Positions 50,412 to 58,674 of a stretch of DNA of 64,000 nt are shown one piece after another. Within the stretch, counting starts at the first letter, position 1, and every line of letters begins with the position of its first letter. Origin of the DNA: Halalkalicoccus tibetensis (GTDB lineage Archaea > Halobacteriota > Halobacteria > Halobacteriales > Halalkalicoccaceae); assembly GCF_037996645.1 (NCBI RefSeq), contig NZ_JBBMXV010000001.1:438168-502167 (forward strand), written 5' to 3'. The notes under the pieces were generated by a model that saw only the letters and a list, made by a program, of their open reading frames with translations, did no database searches and was not told where the DNA came from. The translations under genes and the position numbers were made by a program.

Positions 50412-51720
50412 ATGGCTCTCCGGCAGGAGTTTCGTCATGCCATTCGGATCGCCCGAACCGAGCTCCGGCGGGGCTGGCGCTCGGCAGTCGATCGCTGGAC
50501 GCTGGTCGGGGTCGGGCTCGGATTATGTCTCTTCGCCGGCTGGACGCTGCTTCTCGGTGGAATCAGCTACCTGTTCGGATCCTTTTCGTCTAGTGTTCGT
50601 TGTCCTGCTCGGTCACGTCACCGGCATCGCTGCGAAGATCTTCAGCAGCCGGATCAGCGGATTCGGGTGGCTTCGGACGGTGGCAGGGCTGGTTATCGGC
50701 GCACTTGTCGGCTTGGCACCGATTTTGGTAGTCGGCGGGGGCGAAACGCTTGGCCTCTCACTCGATTTCGCTTCCATACTCGCCGTCGTTCCTATCGCCG
50801 CCTACGTCGACTTGTTCGCACTGGGAACGCCGTTGGAAGCGTCGTTCGGGTCCGATACGGCGGTGGCGGTCGTGATCGTTTTCGGTTCGATCCCGCTGCT
50901 GTTCGTCCTCGATCACCGACTCGCGCGAGCACTCTGATTCGGTGGGTCGGAAGGAAGCGCCGTCGGACGTACCAGCGCGCGCACGCCGCCCGCCCGACTC
51001 GCTCGTGGGTCGGCCGGCTGGTTGGCTTGGTGGTATTGGCTCAGAGGACTGCGCGCCCCGTCGCGCTTTACGCATCTGCTGTACTACTCGTTCCCGTTGT
51101 TCTGGCTCGTATTCGACAGTATCTCCGATCCTTCCCGGATCCCCTCGTTGGCCGCGGTCGTCCTCCCGGCGCTCGGGGTCCTCTTTGCCGGTGCGGCCTT
51201 CGGGTTGAACCCGCTCGGTGACGAGCGAAAAGCCCTCCCTGCCGTGCTCTCGACGCCCGGCGGCGAGCGGTTCGTCCGCGCGCGGGTTCTCGCCGGACTC
51301 CCCTGGACAGTGTTCGCGCTCTCGGGCGTCGTCCTTGGGGGTATCGTCGGCCGGTTCGAGCCGGGGACGACGACGCTTCTCGCGATCCTCGTTGTTTCGC
51401 TCTGTGCGTTCAGTGCAGCCGTCGCTCCTGTGGTCGGAGTTACACTCCCTCGGTTCGAGCCGATCGCCACGACGAAAAGTGAGGTGATCACGCCGAGCTT
51501 CGGGGCGATAGTCGGCCACGCGGGGGCAGTCAGTACTGCCGGCGCCGTCGGTCTCGTCGCCGTCTACGCGCCGACCGTGCTCGGTTCACTCTCCCGATCG
51601 ACACCAACGTTCGCAGCGAGAGTCGGTCTCGTCTGTACTGTCGCGGCCGTCGTTCTCGGAGCAAGTCTCGTGATGTATCGCTACTCGACGACCCTGTTTC
51701 GGGCGGCGACGGTTAGTTGA
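50412..51720 (+). pseudogene. Degenerate ABC-2-type membrane permease with several frameshifts
   Basis: Three reading-frame segments read like one protein: 50412-50597 (starting MALRQEFRHAIRIARTELRR, then a membrane segment), 50572-50937 (FVVLLGHVTGIAAKIFSSRI through GSIPLLFVLDHRLARAL) and a C-terminal part 51022-51720 (AWWYWLRGLRAPSRF then about five spans). Between the last two, a short bridge in the first frame (50930-51020) reads LIRWVGRKRRRTYQRAHAAR. The family is recognised by RIARTELRR at the start and the AWWYWLRGLRAP motif. The N-terminal half is also much shorter than I would expect. No ATPase partner is adjacent. Codon use is less GC-biased than in neighbours. Confidence 0.75.
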
Positions 51721-51736
51721 AAAGTATCCGAGTGGT

Positions 51737-54019
51737 CTACTGGAACGTCCGGCTGACGTTGTCCTCCTCGAGCTCCGCCCCGCCCTGATCGAAGCGCTGT
51801 TCGATCTCCTCGTAGCGCTCGCGGGTCTCGGCGGTGACGCTCGGGTTTACCTCCTCGAGGGCCTGCTCGAAGTGCTCGCGGCTCACCCGGACGTTGCCGA
51901 CGCTGTCGGCGGCCTCGTCGGGGCCGACGCTGTGGATGAACTCCCGGGTCGCGGCCATCGACGCCTCGCGGCAGACCGCCTCGATGTCGGCGCCGACGTA
52001 GCCGTCGGTCTCCTCGGCGAGCTCGTCGAGATCGACGTCGTCCGCGAGGGGCTTCTCGCGGGTGTGGACCTCGAAGATCGCCCGCCGTGCCTCGACGTCG
52101 GGCACGGGCACGTGGACGTGTCGGTCGAGCCGGCCGGGGCGCAGCAGCGCCGAGTCGATCAGGTCGGGCCGGTTGGTCGTCGCGATCACGACGACGTCCT
52201 CGAGCTCCTCGAGGCCGTCGAGCTCCGTGAGGAGCTGGGAGACCATCCGCTCGCCCACCCCCGAATCGCCCGACTGGCGGCCGCGCTCGCCCGCGACCGA
52301 GTCGATCTCGTCGAAGAAGATCACGGTCGGGGCGTTCTCGCGGGCCTTGCTGAAGACCTCGCGAACGCCCTTCTCGCTCTCGCCGACGAACTTGTTGAGC
52401 AGCTCGGGGCCCTTGATCGAGATGAAGTTCGACTCGGCCTCGTTGGCGACGGCCTTCGCGAGCAGGGTCTTGCCCGTGCCCGGCGGGCCGTAGAGCAGGA
52501 CGCCCTTCGCGGCGTCGAGGTCCATCGACTCGAACACCTCGGGGTAGTCGAGGGGCCACTGGATCGTCTCGCGGAGGCGTTCCTTGGTGTCGGCGAGGCC
52601 GCCGACCTGCTCCCAGCTGGTGTCGGGCACCTCGACGAAGACCTCCCGGAGCGCCGAGGGCTCGATCCCCTTGCGGGCGCTCTTGAAGTCCTCGGCGGTC
52701 ACGCGCAGCCGTTCGAGCACGTCGGCGTCGACCTCCTCGCTCTCGAGGTCGAGCTCGGGGCGGATGCGTCGCAGGGCGTTCATCGCGGCCTCGCGCGCCA
52801 GCGTGGCGATGTCCGCGCCGACGAACCCGTGGGTGTTCTCGGCGTACTGCTCGAGGTCGATCCCGTCGGCGAGCGGCATCCCGCGGGTGTGGACCTGGAG
52901 AATCTCGCGCCGTCCCTCCTTGTCGGGGACGCCGATCTCGATCTCGCGGTCGAACCGGCCGCCGCGGCGCAGTGCGGGGTCGATCGCGTCGACGCGGTTG
53001 GTCGCGCCGATGACGATGACCTCGCCGCGCTCCTCGAGACCGTCCATCAAGGAGAGGAGCTGGGCGACGACGCGGCGCTCGACGTCGCCGCTGGTCTCGC
53101 CACGCTTCGGCGCGATCGAGTCGATCTCGTCGATGAAGACGATCGCGGGGGCCTGCTCCTCGGCCTCCTCGAACATCTCGCGGAGCTGCTCCTCGCTCTC
53201 GCCGTAGTACTTCGACATGATCTCCGGGCCGGAGATGGTGTGGAAGCTGGCGTCGATCTCGTTGGCGACGGCCTTCGCCATCAGGGTCTTGCCGGTGCCC
53301 GGCGGGCCGTGCAGCAGGACGCCCTTCGGTGGCTCGATGCCGAGCTGTTGGAACAGCTCGGGGTGGCGCATCGGCAGCTCGATCATCTCTCGAACCTGTT
53401 CGAGCTCGCGGTCGAGCCCGCCGATGTCCTCGTAGGTGATGTTCGGCGCGCCCTCGCCGCCGGCCTGGCCGCCCGCGCCGGCCCCCTCGTGGATCTGTTC
53501 TGCGGGCTTCTCGCTGATGGTGATGTCGGTGGCGTCGGTGACGACGACCGTGCCCGACGGCGAGGTGTCCGCGATCTTCAGCGGGATCTCGCGGCCGCCG
53601 CCGGACATCGGGCCGATTCCGAAGCCCACGCGGACGGTCTGGCCCTGCGTGATCGCCTGGCCACTCAGACGGTCGCGGACCAGCGGGCCGATGTTGCCCT
53701 GGATCCGGAGGTTCTGGGGGGTGGCGATGGTGATCTCGGTGGCGGGTTCGACCTCGGCCTTCTCGACGGTCGCGCGGTCGTCGATCCCGACGTTGGCCTC
53801 CTGGCGCAGGCGGCCGTCGATGCGGATCACGCCCTGGCCGTCGTCCTCGGGGTAGCCCGGCCAGACTCGCGCGACGGCGCGGTCGCCGTCGCCACCCTCG
53901 ATGAGGATGTAATCGCCGTTCTCGAGGCCGAGCTCCTCCATCGAGCCACGGTCGACCGCCGCGAGCCCGCGGCCCGCGTCCTTCTGCTTCAGCGGCTTGA
54001 CGGTGAGTTTCGCGCTCAT
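51737..54019 (-). CDS. Cdc48/VAT-type AAA ATPase
   Basis: A 760-residue ATPase with an N-domain (about 1-180, [20 protein letters not shown]) and two AAA domains. D1 has [33 protein letters not shown] and the arginine-finger segment; D2 has [20 protein letters not shown] and [15 protein letters not shown]. The C-terminal acidic tail ([10 protein letters not shown]) follows. It unfolds ubiquitin-like-tagged or other proteins and hands them to the proteasome. It is coupled by a 4-bp overlap to the small Hsp20-like protein upstream, which probably acts with it. Confidence 0.95.
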   Translation of the reverse strand: MSAKLTVKPLKQKDAGRGLAAVDRGSMEELGLENGDYILIEGGDGDRAVARVWPGYPEDDGQGVIRIDGRLRQEANVGIDDRATVEKAEVEPATEITIATPQNLRIQGNIGPLVRDRLSGQAITQGQTVRVGFGIGPMSGGGREIPLKIADTSPSGTVVVTDATDITISEKPAEQIHEGAGAGGQAGGEGAPNITYEDIGGLDRELEQVREMIELPMRHPELFQQLGIEPPKGVLLHGPPGTGKTLMAKAVANEIDASFHTISGPEIMSKYYGESEEQLREMFEEAEEQAPAIVFIDEIDSIAPKRGETSGDVERRVVAQLLSLMDGLEERGEVIVIGATNRVDAIDPALRRGGRFDREIEIGVPDKEGRREILQVHTRGMPLADGIDLEQYAENTHGFVGADIATLAREAAMNALRRIRPELDLESEEVDADVLERLRVTAEDFKSARKGIEPSALREVFVEVPDTSWEQVGGLADTKERLRETIQWPLDYPEVFESMDLDAAKGVLLYGPPGTGKTLLAKAVANEAESNFISIKGPELLNKFVGESEKGVREVFSKARENAPTVIFFDEIDSVAGERGRQSGDSGVGERMVSQLLTELDGLEELEDVVVIATTNRPDLIDSALLRPGRLDRHVHVPVPDVEARRAIFEVHTREKPLADDVDLDELAEETDGYVGADIEAVCREASMAATREFIHSVGPDEAADSVGNVRVSREHFEQALEEVNPSVTAETRERYEEIEQRFDQGGAELEEDNVSRTFQ

Positions 54020-54264
54020 GCGTTCACCTCGATGGTGAGGACGCCGTTTCTGATAAACGCTCGTGCTTGCTCGTTCGGGAGGTCGAACTCCTCCTGGCGC
54101 TCGCCCTCCGGAGTCTCGACGACGACGATCGCCGTGCCGTCGACGACGTCGACGCTGGCGTCGCTCGCCTCGACGCCGAGGTCGAGCGCGATCACGGCCT
54201 CGTCGTCGTACTCGTAGCGCCGGGCGAAGACGTCGCGTCCGTCCGCGATGTGTTGTGGGGACAT
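54016..54264 (-). CDS. Hsp20/alpha-crystallin-like small protein (DUF7127-like)
   Basis: An 82-residue beta-rich protein: [40 protein letters not shown] and a C-terminal strand [13 protein letters not shown] that ends with the I-x-V motif typical of small heat-shock proteins. This pattern matches a truncated Hsp20 core. The ATG of cdc48 overlaps its stop (54016-54019), so they are translationally coupled. It could be a substrate adaptor or chaperone for Cdc48. The first gene of this operon has its own TATA box and an inverted-repeat operator candidate upstream. Confidence 0.82.
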   Translation of the reverse strand: MSPQHIADGRDVFARRYEYDDEAVIALDLGVEASDASVDVVDGTAIVVVETPEGERQEEFDLPNEQARAFIRNGVLTIEVNA

Positions 54265-54270
54265 GATGAT

Positions 54271-54304
54271 ACTAACTCTACGTTAGTTACAAGAGTATAT
54301 AAGC
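54271..54304 (-). promoter_or_regulatory. cdc48 operon promoter and possible operator
   Basis: The minus strand reads GCTTATATAC (54295-54304), about 35 bp before the ATG at 54264. Between them lies a perfect 6-bp inverted repeat ACTAAC-TCTAC-GTTAGT (54271-54287), covering the expected transcription start. Such a position suits a repressor, perhaps heat- or stress-linked. Confidence 0.55.
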
Positions 54305-54374
54305 ATATCGGCAACGGTAGCACTACGACGGCCGGTCTCGGGCTAGTCGGTCGTATTGCGGTTCAGGGTGATGA

Positions 54375-54382
54375 GCTTTATC
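54375..54382 (+). promoter_or_regulatory. TATA box of the hydrolase gene at 54406
   Basis: GCTTTATC centred about 27 bp before ATG 54406. It supports this ATG as a leaderless start over the in-frame ATG at 54385, which lies too close to the TATA box. Confidence 0.6.
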
Positions 54383-54405
54383 AGATGAGCGACCGAACCG
54401 TGGGT

Positions 54406-55173
54406 ATGCGAACGGTCTCACACCACGGTCGGGACACCGCCTACGAGTACCACGACCGGGGCGGCGACGGTGCGCCGACGCTCTGCGTCCACGGCAGCGG
54501 CGGGTCGCGGGGCGTCTGGAAGGCCCAGGCCCGCATGGCCGACGAACGCCCCGTCGTCGCGCTCGACCTCTCGGGCCACGGCGACAGCGACGACATCGAC
54601 GCCGACGCGGGCTTCAGCACCCTCTCAGCGTACGCCGACGACGTGCTCGCGGTCGCCGAGGAGACCGGTTCGAGGGTGCTCGTCGGCAACTCGCTGGGCG
54701 GAGCCGTCGCCCTCCACATCGCCCTCTACCGCGAGTTCGAACCCGAGGCGCTCGTGCTGGCCGGTACCGGCGCACGACTCGCCGTCCTCGAAGACCTACT
54801 GGCGTGGCTCGCCGAGGAGTTCGAGCGCGCCGTCGAGTTCCTCCACGAACCCGAGCACCTCTTCTACGACGCCGACGACGAGCTCGTGGCCCTCTCCAGG
54901 GAGAGCATGGAATCGTGTGGGCGCGCGGTGGTCGAACGCGACTTCAAGAGCTGTCACGCCTTCGACGTGCGCGGGGAGCTCGACCGGATCGACGCCCCGG
55001 CGCTCGCCGTCTACGGCGAATACGACCGGCTCACGCCCCCGCAGTACCACGAGTATCTGGCCGAGGAGATCCCCGACTGCGAGCTCGCGACGATCGACGA
55101 CGCCGCACATCTGGCGATGCTCGAACGGCCGGAGGCGTTCAACGACGCTGTTTCGAGGTTTTTGGATCGGTAG
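54406..55173 (+). CDS. Alpha/beta hydrolase
   Basis: A 255-residue enzyme. The catalytic Ser lies in LVGNSLGGAVALH (G-x-S-x-G), the acid in VYGEYDRLTPPQYHEY and the His in IDDAAHLAMLERPEAF. HGSGGSRGVWKAQ is the oxyanion loop. It could be an esterase, lipase or C-C hydrolase. Divergent from the cdc48 operon, with its own TATA box. Confidence 0.9.
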   Translation: MRTVSHHGRDTAYEYHDRGGDGAPTLCVHGSGGSRGVWKAQARMADERPVVALDLSGHGDSDDIDADAGFSTLSAYADDVLAVAEETGSRVLVGNSLGGAVALHIALYREFEPEALVLAGTGARLAVLEDLLAWLAEEFERAVEFLHEPEHLFYDADDELVALSRESMESCGRAVVERDFKSCHAFDVRGELDRIDAPALAVYGEYDRLTPPQYHEYLAEEIPDCELATIDDAAHLAMLERPEAFNDAVSRFLDR

Positions 55174-55206
55174 ACGATCGAGTCCGTCAGTCCGATCTAA
55201 TCTCCC

Positions 55207-55222
55207 ATCGTAGTACTACGAT
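55207..55222. repeat. 16-bp perfect palindrome downstream of the hydrolase gene
   Basis: ATCGTAGTACTACGAT is fully self-complementary. It lies 34 bp after the hydrolase stop at the left border of an AT-rich islet (about 55200-55350). It may be a protein-binding site or a transcription barrier. The rest of 55174-55373 has no recognisable gene and is AT-rich compared with the surrounding DNA. Confidence 0.4.
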
Positions 55223-55373
55223 TGTACCACGAGCGGCTAGTGAGTACTGGAATGATAATAAATGAGGAAGCTTATTATCTATCCTGAGTGGTCTGTTTCA
55301 TGAAAAATTCAATAGAATAAAACTACTGAAATTACTGGGTGAACCAGCGTGTAGGTTCCTCCAAGGGATCACG

Positions 55374-55598
55374 GTGATTGCAGGTGGTGTCCTCATGTTG
55401 GTGCCCGAACCGAGTTCGACGGCTGTGGGAACCGTCGGTATATCTACTGTTCTCTCCGGTGGCCGTGAGGTCGCTGATCTCTTGGACGATCATATCGTGG
55501 GTAGCTGCGAAATCACCCAAACCGGAACCCGTATAGCGTATCCTAGCATCACCTCTCCGACACCGGATGGCCTCGCCTACCCCGTAGACTGCGTATGA
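55374..55598 (+). CDS. Small hydrophobic protein, 74 aa, coupled to the next gene
   Basis: From GTG 55374: MIAGGVLMLVPEPSSTAVGT followed by VGISTVLSGGREVADLLDDH, a possible membrane span then a soluble part. The frame is open further upstream to 55275 (GSLLSILSGLFHEKFNRIKL), with no ATG. The stop overlaps the next ATG in the arrangement ATGA (55595-55598), a sign of translational coupling that supports coding. No family is recognised; it could be a remnant of a longer gene. Confidence 0.4.
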   Translation: MIAGGVLMLVPEPSSTAVGTVGISTVLSGGREVADLLDDHIVGSCEITQTGTRIAYPSITSPTPDGLAYPVDCV

Positions 55599-55783
55599 AA
55601 AAACACAGACAGGCCGGATTGGTGGCCGCCGTTGGGTGTCTTCTGATCTTGCTTTCCGGGCCGCTTCTCTCCGCAGTCGGAGACGAAGGAATACACGCCG
55701 CAGTGTACACTTTCCCGGTAATCGGCGGCGCGATGGCGATCGGTGCCGGGATCGTCCTCCTTCGGGAAGCCCTCGGTCAGTAG
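55595..55783 (+). CDS. Small two-span membrane protein, 62 aa
   Basis: A 62-residue protein with two hydrophobic segments (GLVAAVGCLLILLSGPLLSA and VYTFPVIGGAMAIGAGIVLL) and basic ends (MKKHRQ; REALGQ). This composition is strongly membrane-like and unlikely by chance. It lies 4 bp overlapped with the upstream ORF, and its last 7 bp overlap the 3' end of panB on the other strand. Confidence 0.6.
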   Translation: MKKHRQAGLVAAVGCLLILLSGPLLSAVGDEGIHAAVYTFPVIGGAMAIGAGIVLLREALGQ

Positions 55784-56583
55784 ACGTCCTCGACCTCCTC
55801 GACCGTCTCCGAGTGCTCCTCGGCGGGGAACTCGCCCGACTCGACGGCCTCCTTGTACGCTTCGACGGCGGACGTGATCTCGCCGCGGACGTCGCCGAAC
55901 TGCCGAGAGAACGGCGGCGACCAGTCGCCAAGTCCGATAACGTCGGTGATCACCAGTACTTGTCCGTCGCAGTCCGACCCGGCGCCGATCCCGATCGTCG
56001 GGGTCGAAAGCTCGTCGGTGATCGCGCCCGCGAGGTTCGCGGGGACGTGTTCGAGCACCAGCGAGAACGCGCCGGCCTCCTCGTGGGCGACCGCGAGCTC
56101 CGCGATCTCGGTGGCGGCCTCCTCGGTGGTCCCCTGGCGGCCGTAGCCGCCCAGCTGGTTCACACGCTGTGGAGTGAGCCCGAGATGGGCCATCACGGGG
56201 ATCCCCAGCTCGACGAGCCGCTCGGTCAACGAAACGGTGTGGGGGCCGCTCTCGAGCTTGACTGCGTCCGCGCCCGCCTCCTTGACCATCCGGCCGGCGT
56301 TCTCGATGCTCTCCGCTTCGCTCACGCCGACGGAGAGAAACGGCATGTCCGCGACCACGAGCGCCTCGTCGGTCGCGCGGGAAACGGCGGCCGTACGGCT
56401 CGCGACCTCCTCGGTCGTGACGGGAAGCGTCGTGTCGTGGCCGAGGACGGCGTTGCCCATGCTGTCGCCGACGAGGATGGCGTCGATCCCGGCCCGCTCG
56501 ACGAGCTCGGCGGTCGGGGCGTCGTAGGCGGTCAGCATCGTGATCGTCTCCTCGGCCGCGCGAATGTCCGCGACGGTCGGCAT
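55777..56583 (-). CDS. panB: 3-methyl-2-oxobutanoate hydroxymethyltransferase
   Basis: A 268-residue PanB of normal length, which makes ketopantoate from 2-oxoisovalerate and methylene-folate in coenzyme A synthesis. The signature MLTAYDAPTAELVERAGIDA and ILVGDSMGNAVLGHDTT is intact, and GIPVMAHLGLTPQRVNQLGG and PTIGIGAGSDCDGQVLVITD hold metal- and substrate-binding residues. It is a single-gene unit with no other pan genes near. Confidence 0.96.
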   Translation of the reverse strand: MPTVADIRAAEETITMLTAYDAPTAELVERAGIDAILVGDSMGNAVLGHDTTLPVTTEEVASRTAAVSRATDEALVVADMPFLSVGVSEAESIENAGRMVKEAGADAVKLESGPHTVSLTERLVELGIPVMAHLGLTPQRVNQLGGYGRQGTTEEAATEIAELAVAHEEAGAFSLVLEHVPANLAGAITDELSTPTIGIGAGSDCDGQVLVITDVIGLGDWSPPFSRQFGDVRGEITSAVEAYKEAVESGEFPAEEHSETVEEVEDVY

Positions 56584-56674
56584 GAGGAGGGGTTGTGGCC
56601 ACCCGACCTAAACGCCCGCGGTTCGGACGCGACGAATCCACAGGCTTACGACCGCGCCGCCCCCACCTCAGCGC

Positions 56675-56905
56675 GTGCCGTCCCGCGTCGAGAGCCACGA
56701 TCCCGAGGGCGTCGACTACGGCTGGGTGATGCAGGTGACGTTCGTGCTCACCATCGTCGTCGGCGCGCCCGTCGTCGCGCTGCTCTCGACCGGCGTCGAC
56801 CTCCCCACGTGGGGCTCCCGCCTCGAGTTCACGGTCCGGGTGGGATCGGTCGTCTGGATCGCCATCGGCCTCACGACGTTTCTCTACGCGCGCAGGCGGG
56901 TGTAA
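56675..56905 (+). CDS. Two-span membrane protein, 76 aa (DUF5822-like)
   Basis: A 76-residue protein from GTG 56675. The soluble start (PSRVESHDPEGVDYGWVMQV) is followed by spans VTFVLTIVVGAPVVALLSTG and VGSVVWIAIGLTTFLYA, ending in basic RRRV. The DYGWVMQ-VTF motif resembles small haloarchaeal membrane proteins I recall as DUF5822. It faces the HAD gene with an 8-bp gap. Confidence 0.75.
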   Translation: MPSRVESHDPEGVDYGWVMQVTFVLTIVVGAPVVALLSTGVDLPTWGSRLEFTVRVGSVVWIAIGLTTFLYARRRV

Positions 56906-56913
56906 GGGCCGTC

Positions 56914-57465
56914 TCAGATCAGGTCGCGGACGTAGAGAAAGCCCGTCCCGGCGCGCTCGGCGGTGATCGCGTCCCGGTCGGTGTCGCCGACGAACACCGT
57001 CCGATCGAGGGGCGTCTCCAGGGCCTCGGCGGCCGCCTCGAGCGGCTCGGGGTCGGGTTTGGGCTTCGAGACCGAGTCCCGACCGATGACGGCGTCGACG
57101 TGCTCCTCGAGACCGTGTTTCGCGAGCGCGATCCGACACGCCTCCTCGCAGTTGAGCGAGCAGACCGCCACCGGGCGCTCCTCCGCGACGACCTGATCGG
57201 CGAGGGGAAGGCGCTCCGAGCGGTGGGCCCCGCCGCGTTCGTACTCGGAGATGGTCTCCTCGACCTGGCCCCGGAGGTCCACCTTCGAGGCGCGCTCGAG
57301 CAGGTCCCAGAGGTTGCCGCTCGTGTCGACCCCGCGTTTGGCGAACGTCCCGACGACCGCGGTCGCGACCTCGTCCCAGTCGACCGCCAGATCGACGAGC
57401 GTGCCGTCGAGGTCGTAGACGATCGCGTCCCAGCCGTCGTCGATCCGACGTGGCCCGTCTGACAT
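56914..57465 (-). CDS. HAD-superfamily hydrolase (phosphoglycolate phosphatase-like)
   Basis: A 183-residue phosphatase. Motif I is VYDLDGTLVDLAVDW (D-x-D-G-T), motif II VAVCSLNCEEA, motif III KPKPDPEPLEAA and motif IV VFVGDTDRDAITAERAG. It uses an Asp nucleophile on a phosphate ester. The ATG at 57465 (MSDGPRRIDDG) is preferred over 57492. Substrate unknown. Confidence 0.9.
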   Translation of the reverse strand: MSDGPRRIDDGWDAIVYDLDGTLVDLAVDWDEVATAVVGTFAKRGVDTSGNLWDLLERASKVDLRGQVEETISEYERGGAHRSERLPLADQVVAEERPVAVCSLNCEEACRIALAKHGLEEHVDAVIGRDSVSKPKPDPEPLEAAAEALETPLDRTVFVGDTDRDAITAERAGTGFLYVRDLI

Positions 57466-57518
57466 CGTCGGGGGTACGGAGCGACGGATCAACAGCGTAT
57501 CGAATCGCCGCGCTCGCG

Positions 57519-58637
57519 CTACTTCAACAGCTCACGGGCGATCACGCTCTTCTGGATCTGGCTCGTTCCCTCGTAGATCGTCGTGATCCGCGCGTCCCGG
57601 TAGTAGCGCTCGACGTCGAAGTCGGTCGTGTAGCCGTAGCCGCCGTGGATCTGGACGGCCTCGTTGGTCACCTCCATCGCCGCCTCGCTCGCGAAGTACT
57701 TCGCGATGCTCGCGTCGAGTCGCGGGTCCTCGCCCGCGTCCTCCTTCCGGGCGGCCTCCCGGGTCAGCAGGCGGGCGGCCCGGAGCTGCGTCTCCATGTC
57801 GGCGAGCTTGTGCTGGATCGTCTGGATGTCGGAGATGGGGCCGCCGAACTGCTCGCGCTCCCCCGCATATGCGAGCGCGTCGTCCATCGCGGCCTGGGCC
57901 AACCCCACCGCCTGGCTCGCGATCCCGATCCGCCCGCCCGTGAGGATCGAGAGGGCGGCGCTCAGCCCGCGACCCTCCTCGGTGAGGCGGTTCCCCGCGG
58001 GAATCCGCACGCCGTCGAACGACAGGGCGGTCGTGTCGCTCGCGCGCAGCCCGAGCTTCTCCTCCTTCCTCCCGACTTCGAGCCCCTCGCTGTCGGCGGG
58101 CACGAGGAACTGGGTGATCTCGTCCTCGCCGGTCTTCGCGAAGAGGATCACCACGCCCGCCCGCGAGCCGTTCGTGATCCACTGTTTCTCCCCGTCGATC
58201 ACGTACTCGTCGCCGTCGCGCTCCGCGCGCGTCGACATCTCCGCGGGGTTCGAGCCCGCCTCGGGCTCCGAGAGCGCGAACGCGCCGACGGGCCGCCCGG
58301 AGACCATCTCGGGGAGCCAGCGCTCCTTGATCCCGTCGCTTCCGAACTCCGCGATGCAGGAGGTCGCGAGACAGTGCACCGAGAGGGCGGTCGCCACCGA
58401 GAGATGCCCGCGGGCCAGCTCCTCGTTGACGACGCTGTAGGTCGTCCGATCCGAGCCGAACCCGCCGTACTCCTCGGGAACCGTCAACCCGGTGAGATCG
58501 AGCTCCGCGAGCGCGTCCCACACGTCCTCGGGGAACGTCTCGGTCCGGTCGGCCTCGGCCGCCCGGGGCTCGAGCTCCTCGGCGGCGAACTCCCGGACCA
58601 CGTCCCGGATCGCCCGCTGTTCCGCGGTGAGTTCCAT
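57519..58637 (-). CDS. Acyl-CoA dehydrogenase
   Basis: A 372-residue flavoprotein of the ACAD family. Features are MELTAEQRAIRDVVREFAAE at the start, the FAD-binding GAFALSEPEAGSNPAEMSTR, QWITNGSRAGVVILFAKTG, IASQAVGLAQAAMDDALAYA and the C-terminal QIHGGYGYTTDFDVERYYRD with the catalytic loop IYEGTSQIQKSVIARELL. It oxidises acyl-CoA to 2-enoyl-CoA. No other fatty acid genes are adjacent. The ATG at 58637 is the domain start; upstream frame residues overlap the AlaX gene. Confidence 0.94.
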   Translation of the reverse strand: MELTAEQRAIRDVVREFAAEELEPRAAEADRTETFPEDVWDALAELDLTGLTVPEEYGGFGSDRTTYSVVNEELARGHLSVATALSVHCLATSCIAEFGSDGIKERWLPEMVSGRPVGAFALSEPEAGSNPAEMSTRAERDGDEYVIDGEKQWITNGSRAGVVILFAKTGEDEITQFLVPADSEGLEVGRKEEKLGLRASDTTALSFDGVRIPAGNRLTEEGRGLSAALSILTGGRIGIASQAVGLAQAAMDDALAYAGEREQFGGPISDIQTIQHKLADMETQLRAARLLTREAARKEDAGEDPRLDASIAKYFASEAAMEVTNEAVQIHGGYGYTTDFDVERYYRDARITTIYEGTSQIQKSVIARELLK

Positions 58638-58674
58638 ACGACCCCCTCGATTCGCGGAGGAAAAAAGATGAGGT

